Shown: one piece after another, positions 20,980 to 28,936 of the stretch
How the letters are laid out: every line of letters starts with the position of its first letter
Position numbering within the stretch: the stretch's first letter is position 1
Assembly (NCBI GenBank): GCA_017518105.1
Contig: JAFWWC010000029.1
Location: 1 to 64,000, forward strand
Direction of reading: 5' to 3'
From: Selenomonadaceae bacterium
Lineage (GTDB): Bacteria > Bacillota > Negativicutes > Selenomonadales > Selenomonadaceae
Length of the DNA stretch: 64,000 bases
Notes under the pieces: model-generated
What the model saw: only the letters and a program-made list of their open reading frames with translations
What the model was told of the DNA's origin: nothing
The model's database searches: none
Translations under genes and position numbers: made by a program

Positions 20980-21858
20980 TTATGAGAAGATACTTTTGAT
21001 TTTGTTGAAGAGCTTTTCGCCTAAAGTCTCGTCGTCTTCTGTAGCTTGGAATGGTTGAGCTTGCCCCGCCTCAATACGCTTAAAGAGCTGTTCGGGCTTG
21101 CGGATACCGGTATTGACTGCCGTTTGAATCATCATCTTGCCGTCGAAACGTTTCATGGGAATTTTTTTGCTAGCCGCGATGATGACGTAATCGGCGTTCT
21201 TAATCTCCTCGTCGGTTAGGGCATGATAGACGCCCGCCGCCCCGTGAACCTCAACGCGGATACTCAAGCCCATTTTCTCAGCGCACTGCTTAAGGGACTC
21301 GCGAGCCATGAACGAGGACGATATACCCGTCGGGCAAGCCGTGACTGCGATAATTTTAGTATTCGCGGAAACGTCTGGTTCGGGCGTCTCATTCTTGGAG
21401 CGTTCAGCCTCTTTGCGGTCGATAATTTGTATGACTTCTGCGGGCGAACTTGCCTTGATGAGATTTTCTTTAAACTCGTCGTCCATTAGCAAGACAGCCA
21501 GCCGCCCCATATTAGTCATTGCGGTATCGTCTGCCTTTTCGGGTGCCGCGAACAGTATCAACAGCCGCGCGGGTTTGCCGTCTAGGGAATTGAATTCGAC
21601 GCCTTCAGGAACCGTGATTATCGAGATTGACGGACGCTTGACGGAATTATTTTGCGCGTGTGGAGTTGCTAAGCCGTTCGCCAGTCCCGTCGAACCTTGA
21701 GTCTCACGCCTCAGAACATCGCGTTTGACGATAGCTTTGTCCTTTACCGTGCCCGCCGTCATGAGCAAATCAATCAACATGTCGATAGCTTCGTTCTTGT
21801 CAGTCGGGTGCACGTTCAGCGCGATTGATTTTTTTGAGATAAAGTTTGTGATTTTCAT
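20980..21858 (-). CDS. Separate fructose-type PTS EIIA-EIIB protein without a permease domain
   Basis: A 292-residue soluble protein with an EIIA domain (about 1-150; His67 in GLATPHAQN) and an EIIB domain (about 168-265; Cys175 in [11 protein letters not shown]). It matches the first half of the adjacent FruA along its whole length and ends in a short charged tail instead of EIIC. Both phosphorylation residues are kept, so it should be active. It could supply phosphoryl groups to FruA, to an EIIC encoded elsewhere, or act in regulation. It sits between fruK and fruA in one operon. Confidence 0.9.
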   Translation of the reverse strand: MKITNFISKKSIALNVHPTDKNEAIDMLIDLLMTAGTVKDKAIVKRDVLRRETQGSTGLANGLATPHAQNNSVKRPSISIITVPEGVEFNSLDGKPARLLILFAAPEKADDTAMTNMGRLAVLLMDDEFKENLIKASSPAEVIQIIDRKEAERSKNETPEPDVSANTKIIAVTACPTGISSSFMARESLKQCAEKMGLSIRVEVHGAAGVYHALTDEEIKNADYVIIAASKKIPMKRFDGKMMIQTAVNTGIRKPEQLFKRIEAGQAQPFQATEDDETLGEKLFNKIKSIFS

Positions 21859-21896
21859 TGGAACACCGCCTTTGTCGTTTTTGGCAAGGGTGGAAG

Positions 21897-22808
21897 TTAT
21901 TCGAGAGATTTTAACAGAGCCTCGACCTCAGGACGCGTGGCGAGATTTTCCGAGAACGCCGACGCCGAACCGGTGCACAGTCCCATTTTGAAGGCGCGCT
22001 CATAATCGCCGTTGCTTTCAATGTAGCCCGCGACGAATCCCGCAACCATAGAATCGCCCGCGCCGACCGAGTTGACGAGCTTGCCTTTTGGAGCCGAGGA
22101 TTTAAAGAACGTCTCGCCGCCTTCGGGAACAAAGATTGCACCATCGCCCGCCATTGAGATAAGGACGTTGCGTGCGCCTTTATCCTGAAGTTTCTTAGCG
22201 TGTTGGACAATCTCCTCGTCAGTCTTGAGCTTGACGCCGAACATATCGCCGAGTTCGTGGTTGTTGGGTTTGATGAGCCACGGATTGAACTTCAAGACTT
22301 TAAGCAGAAGTCCCTTCTCCGCGTCGACGACGAACCGAATGCCTTTACCTTGCAGGCGACCAAGCGTTTGTTCGTACATATCATCGGGCAAGGTGTTGGG
22401 AATTGAACCGGAAAGAATCAACGTATCGCCCTCGCCGAGCTTGCCGAGTATCTGGAAGAGTTCTTCGCGCTTCGCCTCGCTAATCTTCGGACCTTGACCG
22501 TTAATCTCCGTCTCAACGTCCGCTTTGATTTTTACGTTAATGCGGGAGAAACCGTCATCGAGTTTAACGAAGTCATCAGCGGCATTGAAGGCGCGCAGCT
22601 GGCGAACAATCTCATCGCCCGTGAAGCCCGCCAAAAATCCCGTAGCCGTCGACTGGTGTCCGAGGTTGCCCAACACGATTGAAACATTGACGCCCTTGCC
22701 GCCGCCGAGAACCTGTTCATAAGTCACACGGTTAATCGCGCCGGTCGTGAGCTTGTCGAGCCGAATGATATAATCAATCGCTGGGTTAAAAGTTACGGTG
22801 TAAATCAT
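21897..22808 (-). CDS. fruK: 1-phosphofructokinase
   Basis: A 303-residue PfkB-family kinase converting fructose 1-phosphate to the 1,6-bisphosphate. The N-terminus MIYTVTFNPAIDY, the substrate loop GGGKGVNVS and the C-terminal NSVGAGDSMVAGF with the catalytic aspartate are diagnostic. The open frame extends 64 codons upstream, but those codons contain the promoter, and an ATG after a GGGGG-rich ribosome site gives the correct family start. First gene of the fruK-EIIAB-fruA transcription unit. Confidence 0.94.
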   Translation of the reverse strand: MIYTVTFNPAIDYIIRLDKLTTGAINRVTYEQVLGGGKGVNVSIVLGNLGHQSTATGFLAGFTGDEIVRQLRAFNAADDFVKLDDGFSRINVKIKADVETEINGQGPKISEAKREELFQILGKLGEGDTLILSGSIPNTLPDDMYEQTLGRLQGKGIRFVVDAEKGLLLKVLKFNPWLIKPNNHELGDMFGVKLKTDEEIVQHAKKLQDKGARNVLISMAGDGAIFVPEGGETFFKSSAPKGKLVNSVGAGDSMVAGFVAGYIESNGDYERAFKMGLCTGSASAFSENLATRPEVEALLKSLE

Positions 22809-22853
22809 TTTACTGTTTCCCCCTTGCAAAAATTTGATTGAAAAACCGTTACG

Positions 22854-22882
22854 ATTATACAACACGTTTTTAAGCTTTTCAA
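22854..22882 (-). promoter_or_regulatory. Promoter of the fructose operon
   Basis: On the minus strand, TTGAAA and TATAAT are separated by 17 bp (plus-strand TTTCAA at 22877-22882, ATTATA at 22854-22859), about 45 bp before fruK. The match to the sigma-70 consensus is strong. No operator could be assigned with confidence. Confidence 0.7.
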
Positions 22883-23097
22883 GGCAACGGCGCGGCTTTT
22901 TTATCTTTGAGTGTAGGATTACAATAGATATGTGACAAAAAAATTTATCAGTGGAGAAAAAGATACGAGAATGAGCTACCTTGGAGCCTTCGAGGAACAC
23001 TCGACCTTTTTATTTTCAAAGAACCTTCTTATGAGACCTTTAGGTTTCAAATCTTCTAGACAGGTTCTTTCCAAATTTTTTGTCAATCTAAGCCACG
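22883..23097. other. AT-rich spacer upstream of the fru promoter, no convincing gene
   Basis: About 215 bp between the fru promoter and the next promoter. An open frame on the plus strand here (up to 62 codons) lacks a well placed ribosome site and any recognisable feature, and it runs into the next promoter. Confidence 0.5.
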
Positions 23098-23126
23098 TTG
23101 ATAAAAATTTAGGCGTATGATATATT
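23098..23126 (+). promoter_or_regulatory. Promoter of the small toxin-like gene
   Basis: TTGATA at 23098-23103 and TATATT at 23121-23126 are separated by 17 bp. A transcript would begin about 55 bases before the 33-codon frame. Confidence 0.6.
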
Positions 23127-23188
23127 TTCGCCGATGCTACAACTCCTCGAACACTTCAGCAGAACTTTTCGGAGAGGAGGTGGTAGCC

Positions 23189-23290
23189 ATGATGGAAACC
23201 CTCTTATCGCTGGTCTGGGACGTGCTCTCAAAGATTTTGGGCAGTTACATCTATGATCAGTTGTTCGGAAACCGTAGCAGGCGTAAATAA
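23189..23290 (+). CDS. Small hydrophobic protein, candidate type I toxin (33 aa)
   Basis: A 33-residue frame beginning MMETLLSLVWDVLSKILG and ending in a basic tail (NRSRRK). The first half can form a hydrophobic or amphipathic helix and the end is strongly positive, a layout seen in small membrane toxins of Bacillota. It has its own promoter and a near-perfect ribosome site (GAGGAGGTGG) 8 bp before the ATG. A minus-strand promoter downstream points towards its 3' end, which would give an overlapping antisense RNA. I know no named family for it. The start could be either of two consecutive ATGs. Confidence 0.6.
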   Translation: MMETLLSLVWDVLSKILGSYIYDQLFGNRSRRK

Positions 23291-23324
23291 CACTCTTCCC
23301 GCCCTCTAATCGAGTAGCAATCGG

Positions 23325-23380
23325 TTATGGCAAGCGAAAACCCCCTTGGCGGTGTAGCAAACCGTTACGGGGATTTCGTT
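23325..23380. other. Hairpin region downstream of the small toxin-like gene
   Basis: An inverted repeat pairs CGAAAACCCC with GGGGATTTCG (one mismatch) around an inner CGGT / ACCG stem. Two imperfect copies of a GTAGCAA..CGGTTA..GG motif lie in and just before it. It would fold in both the sense and the antisense transcript and may end one or both of them, though the T-runs are weak. Confidence 0.5.
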
Positions 23381-23423
23381 TGTGATAGCCAATATTAGAA
23401 ACCTCTCTTATCTTACCGCCGAA

Positions 23424-23452
23424 AATCTATCACACAATCAATTTTTTGTCAA
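23424..23452 (-). promoter_or_regulatory. Convergent antisense promoter
   Basis: On the minus strand, TTGACA (plus 23447-23452) and TAGATT (plus 23424-23429) are spaced 17 bp apart. It would start a transcript near 23417 running left into the 3' end of the 33-residue gene. No minus-strand gene starts in the following 500 bp, so a regulatory RNA is the simplest reading. Confidence 0.6.
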
Positions 23453-23469
23453 CGCGTCGGGATAAATCA

Positions 23470-23580
23470 ACGCTCGCGGGGCTGAATATCATTTTTCGGG
23501 CGATTTTGTCAGCTCGGCGTAGCGGCGGAGTAATTCGCGGACAATTTGTCCCTCGTCGTCGATTATTTCCTCGAATTCAT
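23470..23580 (-). pseudogene. Diverged duplicate of the 3' end of the MmeI-like gene
   Basis: These 111 bp repeat the last 111 bp of the MmeI-like region (23581-23691) in direct orientation with only six differences. Read in the gene's frame it encodes EFEEIIDDEGQIV...ELTKSPEK followed by the same TGA. Four of the changes are silent (Ala, Thr, Ile and Gly codons) and the other two give a single Gly to Glu change. That pattern means the copy diverged while it was the end of a working gene and was then left behind. No upstream coding part remains. Confidence 0.85.
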
Positions 23581-23691
23581 ACGCTCGCGGGGCTGAATAT
23601 CATTTTTCGGGCGATTTCGTCAGCTCAGCGTAGCGGCGGAGTAATTCGCGGACAATTTGCCCCTCGTCGTCGATGATTTCCTCGAAGCCAT
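23581..23691 (-). repeat. Direct repeat copy inside the MmeI-like gene end
   Basis: Partner of the 111-bp repeat at 23470-23580. It contains the last codons of the MmeI-like gene and 19 bp after its stop. Confidence 0.85.
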
Positions 23692-26329
23692 ACAATTTCG
23701 CGACGGCTAGGTCGTTTTGTCGGTGCGCACGTCGTAAATCTGCCGGCATTGTCAGTTCGTCGTACAGGTCTGCTAACGTCGAATCAGGATATTTCGCGCG
23801 GATTTCTAAAATTTTCCCCGCTGTAGCCTCAATTCGCGCTTTTTGCTCCGAATTCGCCGCCGCCCAGATGAAATTGTTGTACACTATCGTCGCTGAATAC
23901 CTATAATCACTCTTTAATCGCCCTGCAACCGTCCTCATCCAGCCCATATGGATTGAACTCGTTAATATTCCAAAATCATACAGCGTTGCATTCGGAATCG
24001 TCTGCACGGCGGCACTTGCGATAATTTCCGGCGGCATAAAGCCCATTGGAATATATTTTCGACGTTCGGAACTTACAACTGGAATTAAGATATAATTTTC
24101 TGTCGGCTGTCTTATTTCTTGAAAAAGCCAAGATTTATCTGCAGATTTACGAGTAGCGGCTTTTTTGCTTGCCAATCTGAATTCTTTGCACGCGTTGACA
24201 CGTTCATAAACCAATTTCATCTTGCGAAGTTCGGCTGGCGTCGCATTTACTAACCAAAGACAATATCTGAGCTTGCCATTGATGAATTCGTCCGCTCCAA
24301 CGTATTGACGAATGAATTTAGCCGCTAGAGGCTCTTTTTTTATGAAGTCGTCGTAATCTTCAAGCTCAATGATTAAATTTCCGCCATCAGTTGATTTACT
24401 TCCCCAAATCATAATTGGAACGCCTGTAAAGAGTGGCAAATCGCGTTTCTCGACATAAATATTATCAAAATCCATGAGATAGCCATTGATGTTCTTGGCG
24501 ATAATGAAAGTTTGCTTGTCAAAGAAGAGTTTTTTAGGTTTAGGATTGTCGGCGACGCTGAAACCGATAACAACGCAATGAACATGAGCCTTTTCGGTCG
24601 ATTCGCTGTCCCAAGTGAAAGTTCTGTGCGCAAAATCGATGTGACCGCCGAGCATTTGCCAAAAATAGCCGACTTGCTCGCCCTGAGTGATTGAATTGGT
24701 CGATAAAAAGGCTGTGCGGGTCGAATTGCCCTTCATGAAGTCAATCGCCTTGAAATACCAGCCAGTCACGTAGTCTAGTGGCTTCAATTTCTTATCGACG
24801 GCAATTAAATCGTTCTTCTGCGCGGTAGTTTGATAAGTTTTGCCGACAAAGGGCGGATTGCCGATTATGTAGTTGGCTTCGGGCGCGAATTTCTTCCAAT
24901 CAACGAGCAATGCATTAGCCTTTTGAATGTTGGCGTAGGATTTAAGCGGCAAAAAGTTTAAATCGCGGTGAATAATGGCTTGAGTCTCCTGCATCATCTG
25001 CAATTCGGCAATCCAAAGGGCAGTTTGAGCCACCGCTACCGCAAAATCATTAATTTCAATGCCGTAGAAGTTCGCGATAGAAATTTTAATGGGATTAGAT
25101 AGCCCGCCGAACGTAATTTGAATACCAAGAAGTTCTTTTAAAACTTTATTCTCCAAACGACGAAGGCTAAGATAAGATTCAGTAAGAAAATTGCCAGAAC
25201 CGCAAGCAGGGTCAAAAATTTTTATCGACGCAAGTTTATTTTGGAAATCAAGCCAATGTTCTTTATCATTATACAATCTCTTTCGCAGTTCAAACCCTTC
25301 GTTAAGGTCGTCAAGGAACAATTCATCGATTACTTTATGAATATTTTCAATGCTAGTGTAGTGCATACCGCCTTCACGCCTAATATTAAACTTATCGCGG
25401 TTTTTAGGGTTCAAAGTCGATTCAAAGAGTGCGCCAAAAATCGTCGGGCTAATATCAGACCAATTAAAGCCGCTAGACGCCTCCTCAAGCAACAAATCTT
25501 TGATTTCGGGCGTGAAGTTGGGGATTTCGATAGCCCCTTCAAACAAACCGCCATTAACATATGGAAATTTCTTCAAACTATCATCAATATAGGGGTCGCG
25601 GTCGGTTATCGGGGTGTTAAGGACGTTAAAAAGGTCGATAAGGTCGCGGCGAATGTTTCTGGAGCCTTCTAGATAGTCTCGGAAGATTTTATGCTTGCCG
25701 AAAATGCCAGATGATTCAGCGTAGAGGCAAAAAATCAGTCGCACGCACAATTTATTGAGACTAGCAAGGGATTCTTTGGAATTTGGATTGATATATTGCG
25801 TTAAAAGGGCGTCATAAATCTTTGCGACGATTTCGCCGGCTTTCAAACTCAATTCAAGTTCGATACGGACTTTATTTTTATCTTTATCAATGAGGAAGTC
25901 GAGGACGTGATACTTTTCTGGCAAATCTTCAAGCAAAATTTTAATCGGCGGCTCCAAAGTCTCCATATCGTATATAAAAAGCTGTTTAAAGTTGCACGTG
26001 ATGATTTTTTTAGGGTGCATAGATAGCGGCAAGCCGATAATATAGCGTCTAGCCTGTTCAAAGGGTGTTAATTTAGTTCCGTCGGACTGCGTGATAGTTT
26101 TTTCGAGGTCGACGCCGAAATTTTTCTGTTCGATGATGACTTTGGAGTCAGGGAAGTAGCAATCGATGAATTTTGTATGCTCAAGCTGAACAGGTTCATT
26201 AAATTTAATAAAATTCTCTGGTTTATCAATGTCGAAGATGTCCCTAATGAGTGTGCTCCAAAATTTTTGATAATTAGCAAGTTCGCCGTCTACGTTTTGC
26301 CATTGAGCCACGAAATTTTTTACATTCAT
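23600..26329 (-). CDS. MmeI-like type IIL restriction-modification enzyme (fused nuclease and adenine methyltransferase)
   Basis: A 909-residue single-chain restriction-modification protein. The N-terminal nuclease-like part has the PD-(D/E)XK pattern ending in Glu67-x-Lys69 (VIIEQKNFG). After a helical spacer comes a gamma-type N6-adenine methyltransferase with motif I DPACGSGNF (373-381) and motif IV NPPF (491-494). The C-terminal third would be the target recognition domain. In this family one protein both methylates and cleaves, so no separate nuclease is needed. AAGGAGGG precedes the ATG. The last codons are duplicated just downstream. It probably defends against phage or plasmid DNA; the site recognised is not predictable. 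Confidence 0.88.
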   Translation of the reverse strand: MNVKNFVAQWQNVDGELANYQKFWSTLIRDIFDIDKPENFIKFNEPVQLEHTKFIDCYFPDSKVIIEQKNFGVDLEKTITQSDGTKLTPFEQARRYIIGLPLSMHPKKIITCNFKQLFIYDMETLEPPIKILLEDLPEKYHVLDFLIDKDKNKVRIELELSLKAGEIVAKIYDALLTQYINPNSKESLASLNKLCVRLIFCLYAESSGIFGKHKIFRDYLEGSRNIRRDLIDLFNVLNTPITDRDPYIDDSLKKFPYVNGGLFEGAIEIPNFTPEIKDLLLEEASSGFNWSDISPTIFGALFESTLNPKNRDKFNIRREGGMHYTSIENIHKVIDELFLDDLNEGFELRKRLYNDKEHWLDFQNKLASIKIFDPACGSGNFLTESYLSLRRLENKVLKELLGIQITFGGLSNPIKISIANFYGIEINDFAVAVAQTALWIAELQMMQETQAIIHRDLNFLPLKSYANIQKANALLVDWKKFAPEANYIIGNPPFVGKTYQTTAQKNDLIAVDKKLKPLDYVTGWYFKAIDFMKGNSTRTAFLSTNSITQGEQVGYFWQMLGGHIDFAHRTFTWDSESTEKAHVHCVVIGFSVADNPKPKKLFFDKQTFIIAKNINGYLMDFDNIYVEKRDLPLFTGVPIMIWGSKSTDGGNLIIELEDYDDFIKKEPLAAKFIRQYVGADEFINGKLRYCLWLVNATPAELRKMKLVYERVNACKEFRLASKKAATRKSADKSWLFQEIRQPTENYILIPVVSSERRKYIPMGFMPPEIIASAAVQTIPNATLYDFGILTSSIHMGWMRTVAGRLKSDYRYSATIVYNNFIWAAANSEQKARIEATAGKILEIRAKYPDSTLADLYDELTMPADLRRAHRQNDLAVAKLYGFEEIIDDEGQIVRELLRRYAELTKSPEK

Positions 26330-26387
26330 GATGAAAATCCCTCCTTGAGGTGATTATAGCAGAAATTTTCTAGTTTGAAAGTGATTC

Positions 26388-26447
26388 GGAGCCTTGAAAG
26401 TGGTTTTGGAGCTTTGAAACGGATTTTGGAGCTTTGAAACGAGTTTT
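26388..26447. repeat. Three tandem 20-bp repeats at the edge of structured repeat A
   Basis: Three consecutive 20-bp units start with GGAGCYTTGAAA and end in TTTT (26388-26407, 26408-26427, 26428-26447). The second copy of the element at 44.6 kb has one such unit. Confidence 0.8.
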
Positions 26448-26619
26448 GAAGGCGATTTGGAGGGTCAAAATACGTTTTCCGGAATAACGGAATTTGTATC
26501 GCGCCGTTATGCGGGTTTTTCGGCACATACAAAAATCAGGGGTGATTTGGACATTTGATTTACGTTTTCCGGAATAACGGAATTTGTAAAATGGGCAAAA
26601 AAAATCGCCTCGAAAGGCG
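26428..26619 (-). repeat. Structured dispersed repeat, copy A
   Basis: About 190 bp with close similarity (near 90% by eye) to 44429-44619 in opposite orientation. Read on the minus strand it consists of a UUCG-type hairpin terminator, a spacer, a 28-bp imperfect palindrome (26561-26588), a conserved middle of about 60 bp and a second, identical 28-bp palindrome (26471-26498). It fills the gap between the YafQ-like toxin gene and the MmeI-like gene and holds no credible gene. It may be a small RNA, a DNA-binding structure or a non-autonomous mobile element. Confidence 0.8.
26597..26619 (-). terminator. Terminator after the DinJ-YafQ pair (part of repeat A)
   Basis: On the minus strand CGCCT-TTCG-AGGCG (26606-26619) is followed by a run of T. 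It lies about 40 bp after the toxin stop. Confidence 0.85.
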
Positions 26620-26660
26620 TTTTGAAGTTCTGAAGTGGAAATTTCATTGAGGCTGAATTT

Positions 26661-26939
26661 TCATTCGCCGAAAATATCGGAGTGCGTGCCCGTAGCAGTC
26701 GCCACGAGAATTAATTCGCCCTCGTCTATCCGATAAAGTAGCAACCAATTCGATTCAATATGACATTCGCGAAAATCTTCGAGTTCGCCTTTAAGTTGGT
26801 GGTCGTGATAAGTTTCGGGCAATGGCTCGCCGGTTTTCAGCAAATCAAGAACGGTAACGAGCTTTGAAATATCTTTACCGCGCCGTTTAACCCGCTGAAG
26901 GTCTTTTCGCATTCGTTTTGTATAAAAAATCTGGTACAT
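26661..26939 (-). CDS. YafQ/RelE-family mRNA interferase toxin
   Basis: A roughly 92-residue RelE-superfamily toxin. Conserved elements are the basic KRMRKDLQRVKRRGKD near the N-terminus, HQLKGELEDFRECHI in the middle, WLLLYRI, and the C-terminal GTHSDIFGE whose histidine is catalytic in YafQ. Such toxins cut mRNA on the ribosome. It overlaps or abuts the antitoxin stop, the standard antitoxin-first order. Two starts are possible: the ATG used here, or a TTG two codons earlier overlapping the antitoxin stop. Confidence 0.9.
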   Translation of the reverse strand: MYQIFYTKRMRKDLQRVKRRGKDISKLVTVLDLLKTGEPLPETYHDHQLKGELEDFRECHIESNWLLLYRIDEGELILVATATGTHSDIFGE

Positions 26940-26941
26940 GC

Positions 26942-27208
26942 TCAATCATTCTCCAACATAGACGCGACAGCCTCTTCCGCACTATCAAACGAACCGTAAA
27001 GATTCCTACGTTCACGAGCATCGCGGATAGCATCTGCCAAATCGTCGGGGATTTTATAATTTTTGACCTCAAAAGGGATTCCGTTTCTAGCAATCGAGGC
27101 TTTAAGGAAGATACGGACGGCAGTTTCAGTATCGAGACCCAAATCCGCGAACAATTCATCAACATTTGCCTTAAAATCATCGTCCAAAGTCATTTGAAAG
27201 GTTGCCAT
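26942..27208 (-). CDS. RelB/DinJ-family antitoxin
   Basis: An 88-residue antitoxin. The N-terminal ribbon-helix-helix part (MATFQMTLDDDFKANVDELFADLGLD followed by ETAVRIFLKAS) binds DNA and represses its own operon, and the C-terminal acidic region wraps the toxin. The sequence IARNGIPFEVK is typical of DinJ. It directly precedes the YafQ-like toxin on the minus strand and lies 19 bp after the leuA stop, so the pair may be partly read from leuA. Confidence 0.9.
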   Translation of the reverse strand: MATFQMTLDDDFKANVDELFADLGLDTETAVRIFLKASIARNGIPFEVKNYKIPDDLADAIRDARERRNLYGSFDSAEEAVASMLEND

Positions 27209-27227
27209 AGGAAAAATCGCCTCCGAA

Positions 27228-28898
27228 TCATTTTTTGGCGACCATACGATTGATTGCGCTGATTAAAGCTTGAATTGAGGCTGTGATAATGTCGGTATCC
27301 ATGCCCGCGCCCCAAAATACCTTGCCATCGGGGCCGGTGATAGAAATATACGCGATAGCCCGTGCAGATTGCCCGATTTCGAGTGCGTGCTCGTTGTAAG
27401 TGAGGTTTGAATAGGAAATGCCAAGATTTTTCTGTAAAGCATTAGACACGGCGTCCAAACGACCATTGCCACGCGCCATATAGGTTACGCGGTCGCCATT
27501 AACCTCCAAATCGACGCTTCCGACGCGTGCGCCGCCCGGTTCTTTGCGTAAATGGAACTCAATGAGCTTATAAGGCTTGTCGACATTAACATATTGGTCG
27601 CTGAATATCTGATAAATCTCGTCGGGCAAAAGTTCTTTGTGTTTTTTGTCAGAAACGGCTTTGACGCAGTAACCGAAGTCCTCGCGCATCTTTTTAGGCA
27701 TTTCGACGCCGTATTTTTGCTCCATAATGAATCCGACGCCGCCTTTACCGCTCTGGGAATTGATTCTGATGACATCTCCGTCATATTCGCGCCCAACATC
27801 GTGCGGGTCGATAGGTAAATAGGGAACAGTCCAGCGTTCAGGATTTTTTTCGTCGCGCCAATGCATTCCCTTAGCGATTGCGTCCTGATGAGAGCCACTA
27901 AACGCCGTAAAGACCAAAGAACCGGCATAAGGTTGCCTATCGTGGACATGCATACGGGTTACGCGCTCATACATCTCGACTAAGGCGGGCATATTCGTAA
28001 AATCAAGCTGCGGGTCGACGCCTAAAGCAAACATATTCATTGCTAAGGTAACAATATCGACATTTCCGGTGCGTTCGCCGTTTCCAAAGAGCGTTCCTTC
28101 GATTCTATCGGCTCCAGCGAGCAATCCGAGTTCACAATCAGCCACTCCACAGCCTCTATCGTTGTGCGGGTGCAAACTTAGGACAACTTTATCGCGGAAC
28201 TTGAGATATTTGTTAATATAAGCGACTTGAGCGGCGTAAATGTGCGGCAAACTCATTTCTACGGTCACAGGGATATTGATAATGGGTTTTCTGTCGATTA
28301 CAGGCTCCCAAACGTCCAAAACGGCGTTGCAGACCTCCAAAGCGTACTCAGGCTCGGTTCCGGTGAAACTTTCGGGCGAATATTCAAAGCGATAGTTAGC
28401 ATTTGCCTTATTTGTGAGTTCGAGGAGGAGTTTTGCGCCGTCGATAGCGATATTTTTAATTTCATCCTTCGACATGCGGAAGACTTGCTCGCGTTGAGCC
28501 ACCGAAGTCGAGTTGTAGACGTGAACGATAGCATTTTTAGCCCCGTCGAGAGCTTCAAAGGTCTTTTTGATGATATGTTCGCGTGCTTGAGTCAAAACTT
28601 GGACGGTTACATCATCTGGGATAAGATTATCTTCAATCAGGCGACGCAGGAGGGCGTATTCGGTATCAGACGCGGCAGGGAATCCAACTTCAATCTCTTT
28701 AAAGCCGATTTTGACGAGCGTTTTATAAAATTCGACCTTTTCATCGAGGCTCATGGGAATAATCAGCGATTGATTGCCGTCGCGCAGGTCTACGCTACAC
28801 CAAACGGGAGCTTTCGTCGGAAATTCTTTGGTAACCCAGTCAAAAATTAATTCGGGCGGCATGTAATAGCCTTTGGAGTACTTTTTATGATTTTTCAA
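27228..28898 (-). CDS. leuA: 2-isopropylmalate synthase, long (type 2) form
   Basis: A 556-residue alpha-isopropylmalate synthase, condensing acetyl-CoA with 2-oxoisovalerate in leucine synthesis. The N-terminal TIM barrel has CSVDLRDGNQSLI with metal-binding aspartate, EVGFPAASDTEY and the metal histidines in SLHPHNDRGCG. After a linker comes the C-terminal LeuA regulatory domain (about 430-550) that senses leucine. Sequence and length fit the longer LeuA class known from actinobacteria rather than the 510-520 residue class. It stands alone; leuBCD are not nearby. No T-box or leader peptide was seen in its short upstream region. Confidence 0.93.
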   Translation of the reverse strand: MKNHKKYSKGYYMPPELIFDWVTKEFPTKAPVWCSVDLRDGNQSLIIPMSLDEKVEFYKTLVKIGFKEIEVGFPAASDTEYALLRRLIEDNLIPDDVTVQVLTQAREHIIKKTFEALDGAKNAIVHVYNSTSVAQREQVFRMSKDEIKNIAIDGAKLLLELTNKANANYRFEYSPESFTGTEPEYALEVCNAVLDVWEPVIDRKPIINIPVTVEMSLPHIYAAQVAYINKYLKFRDKVVLSLHPHNDRGCGVADCELGLLAGADRIEGTLFGNGERTGNVDIVTLAMNMFALGVDPQLDFTNMPALVEMYERVTRMHVHDRQPYAGSLVFTAFSGSHQDAIAKGMHWRDEKNPERWTVPYLPIDPHDVGREYDGDVIRINSQSGKGGVGFIMEQKYGVEMPKKMREDFGYCVKAVSDKKHKELLPDEIYQIFSDQYVNVDKPYKLIEFHLRKEPGGARVGSVDLEVNGDRVTYMARGNGRLDAVSNALQKNLGISYSNLTYNEHALEIGQSARAIAYISITGPDGKVFWGAGMDTDIITASIQALISAINRMVAKK

Positions 28899-28936
28899 AG
28901 TTCAACACCTCTTCGCGGGCAATTATATTAGCAACT

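Noticed and set aside
22932..23120. 62-codon plus-strand frame upstream of the small toxin-like gene
   Set aside because: It has no well placed ribosome site, runs into the promoter of the next gene and shows no domain or compositional support.
23446..23676. Plus-strand frame with repeated protein sequence TLAGLNIIFRAI
   Set aside because: The repetition comes from the duplicated 3' end of the minus-strand MmeI-like gene; it is an antisense shadow.
23470..23691. Possible CRISPR-like array
   Set aside because: There are only two 111-bp direct units with no spacers, and they encode a gene end on the minus strand.
26326..26532. 68-codon minus-strand frame across the structured repeat
   Set aside because: It translates the repeat and its palindromes, lacks a ribosome site and is not kept in the second repeat copy.
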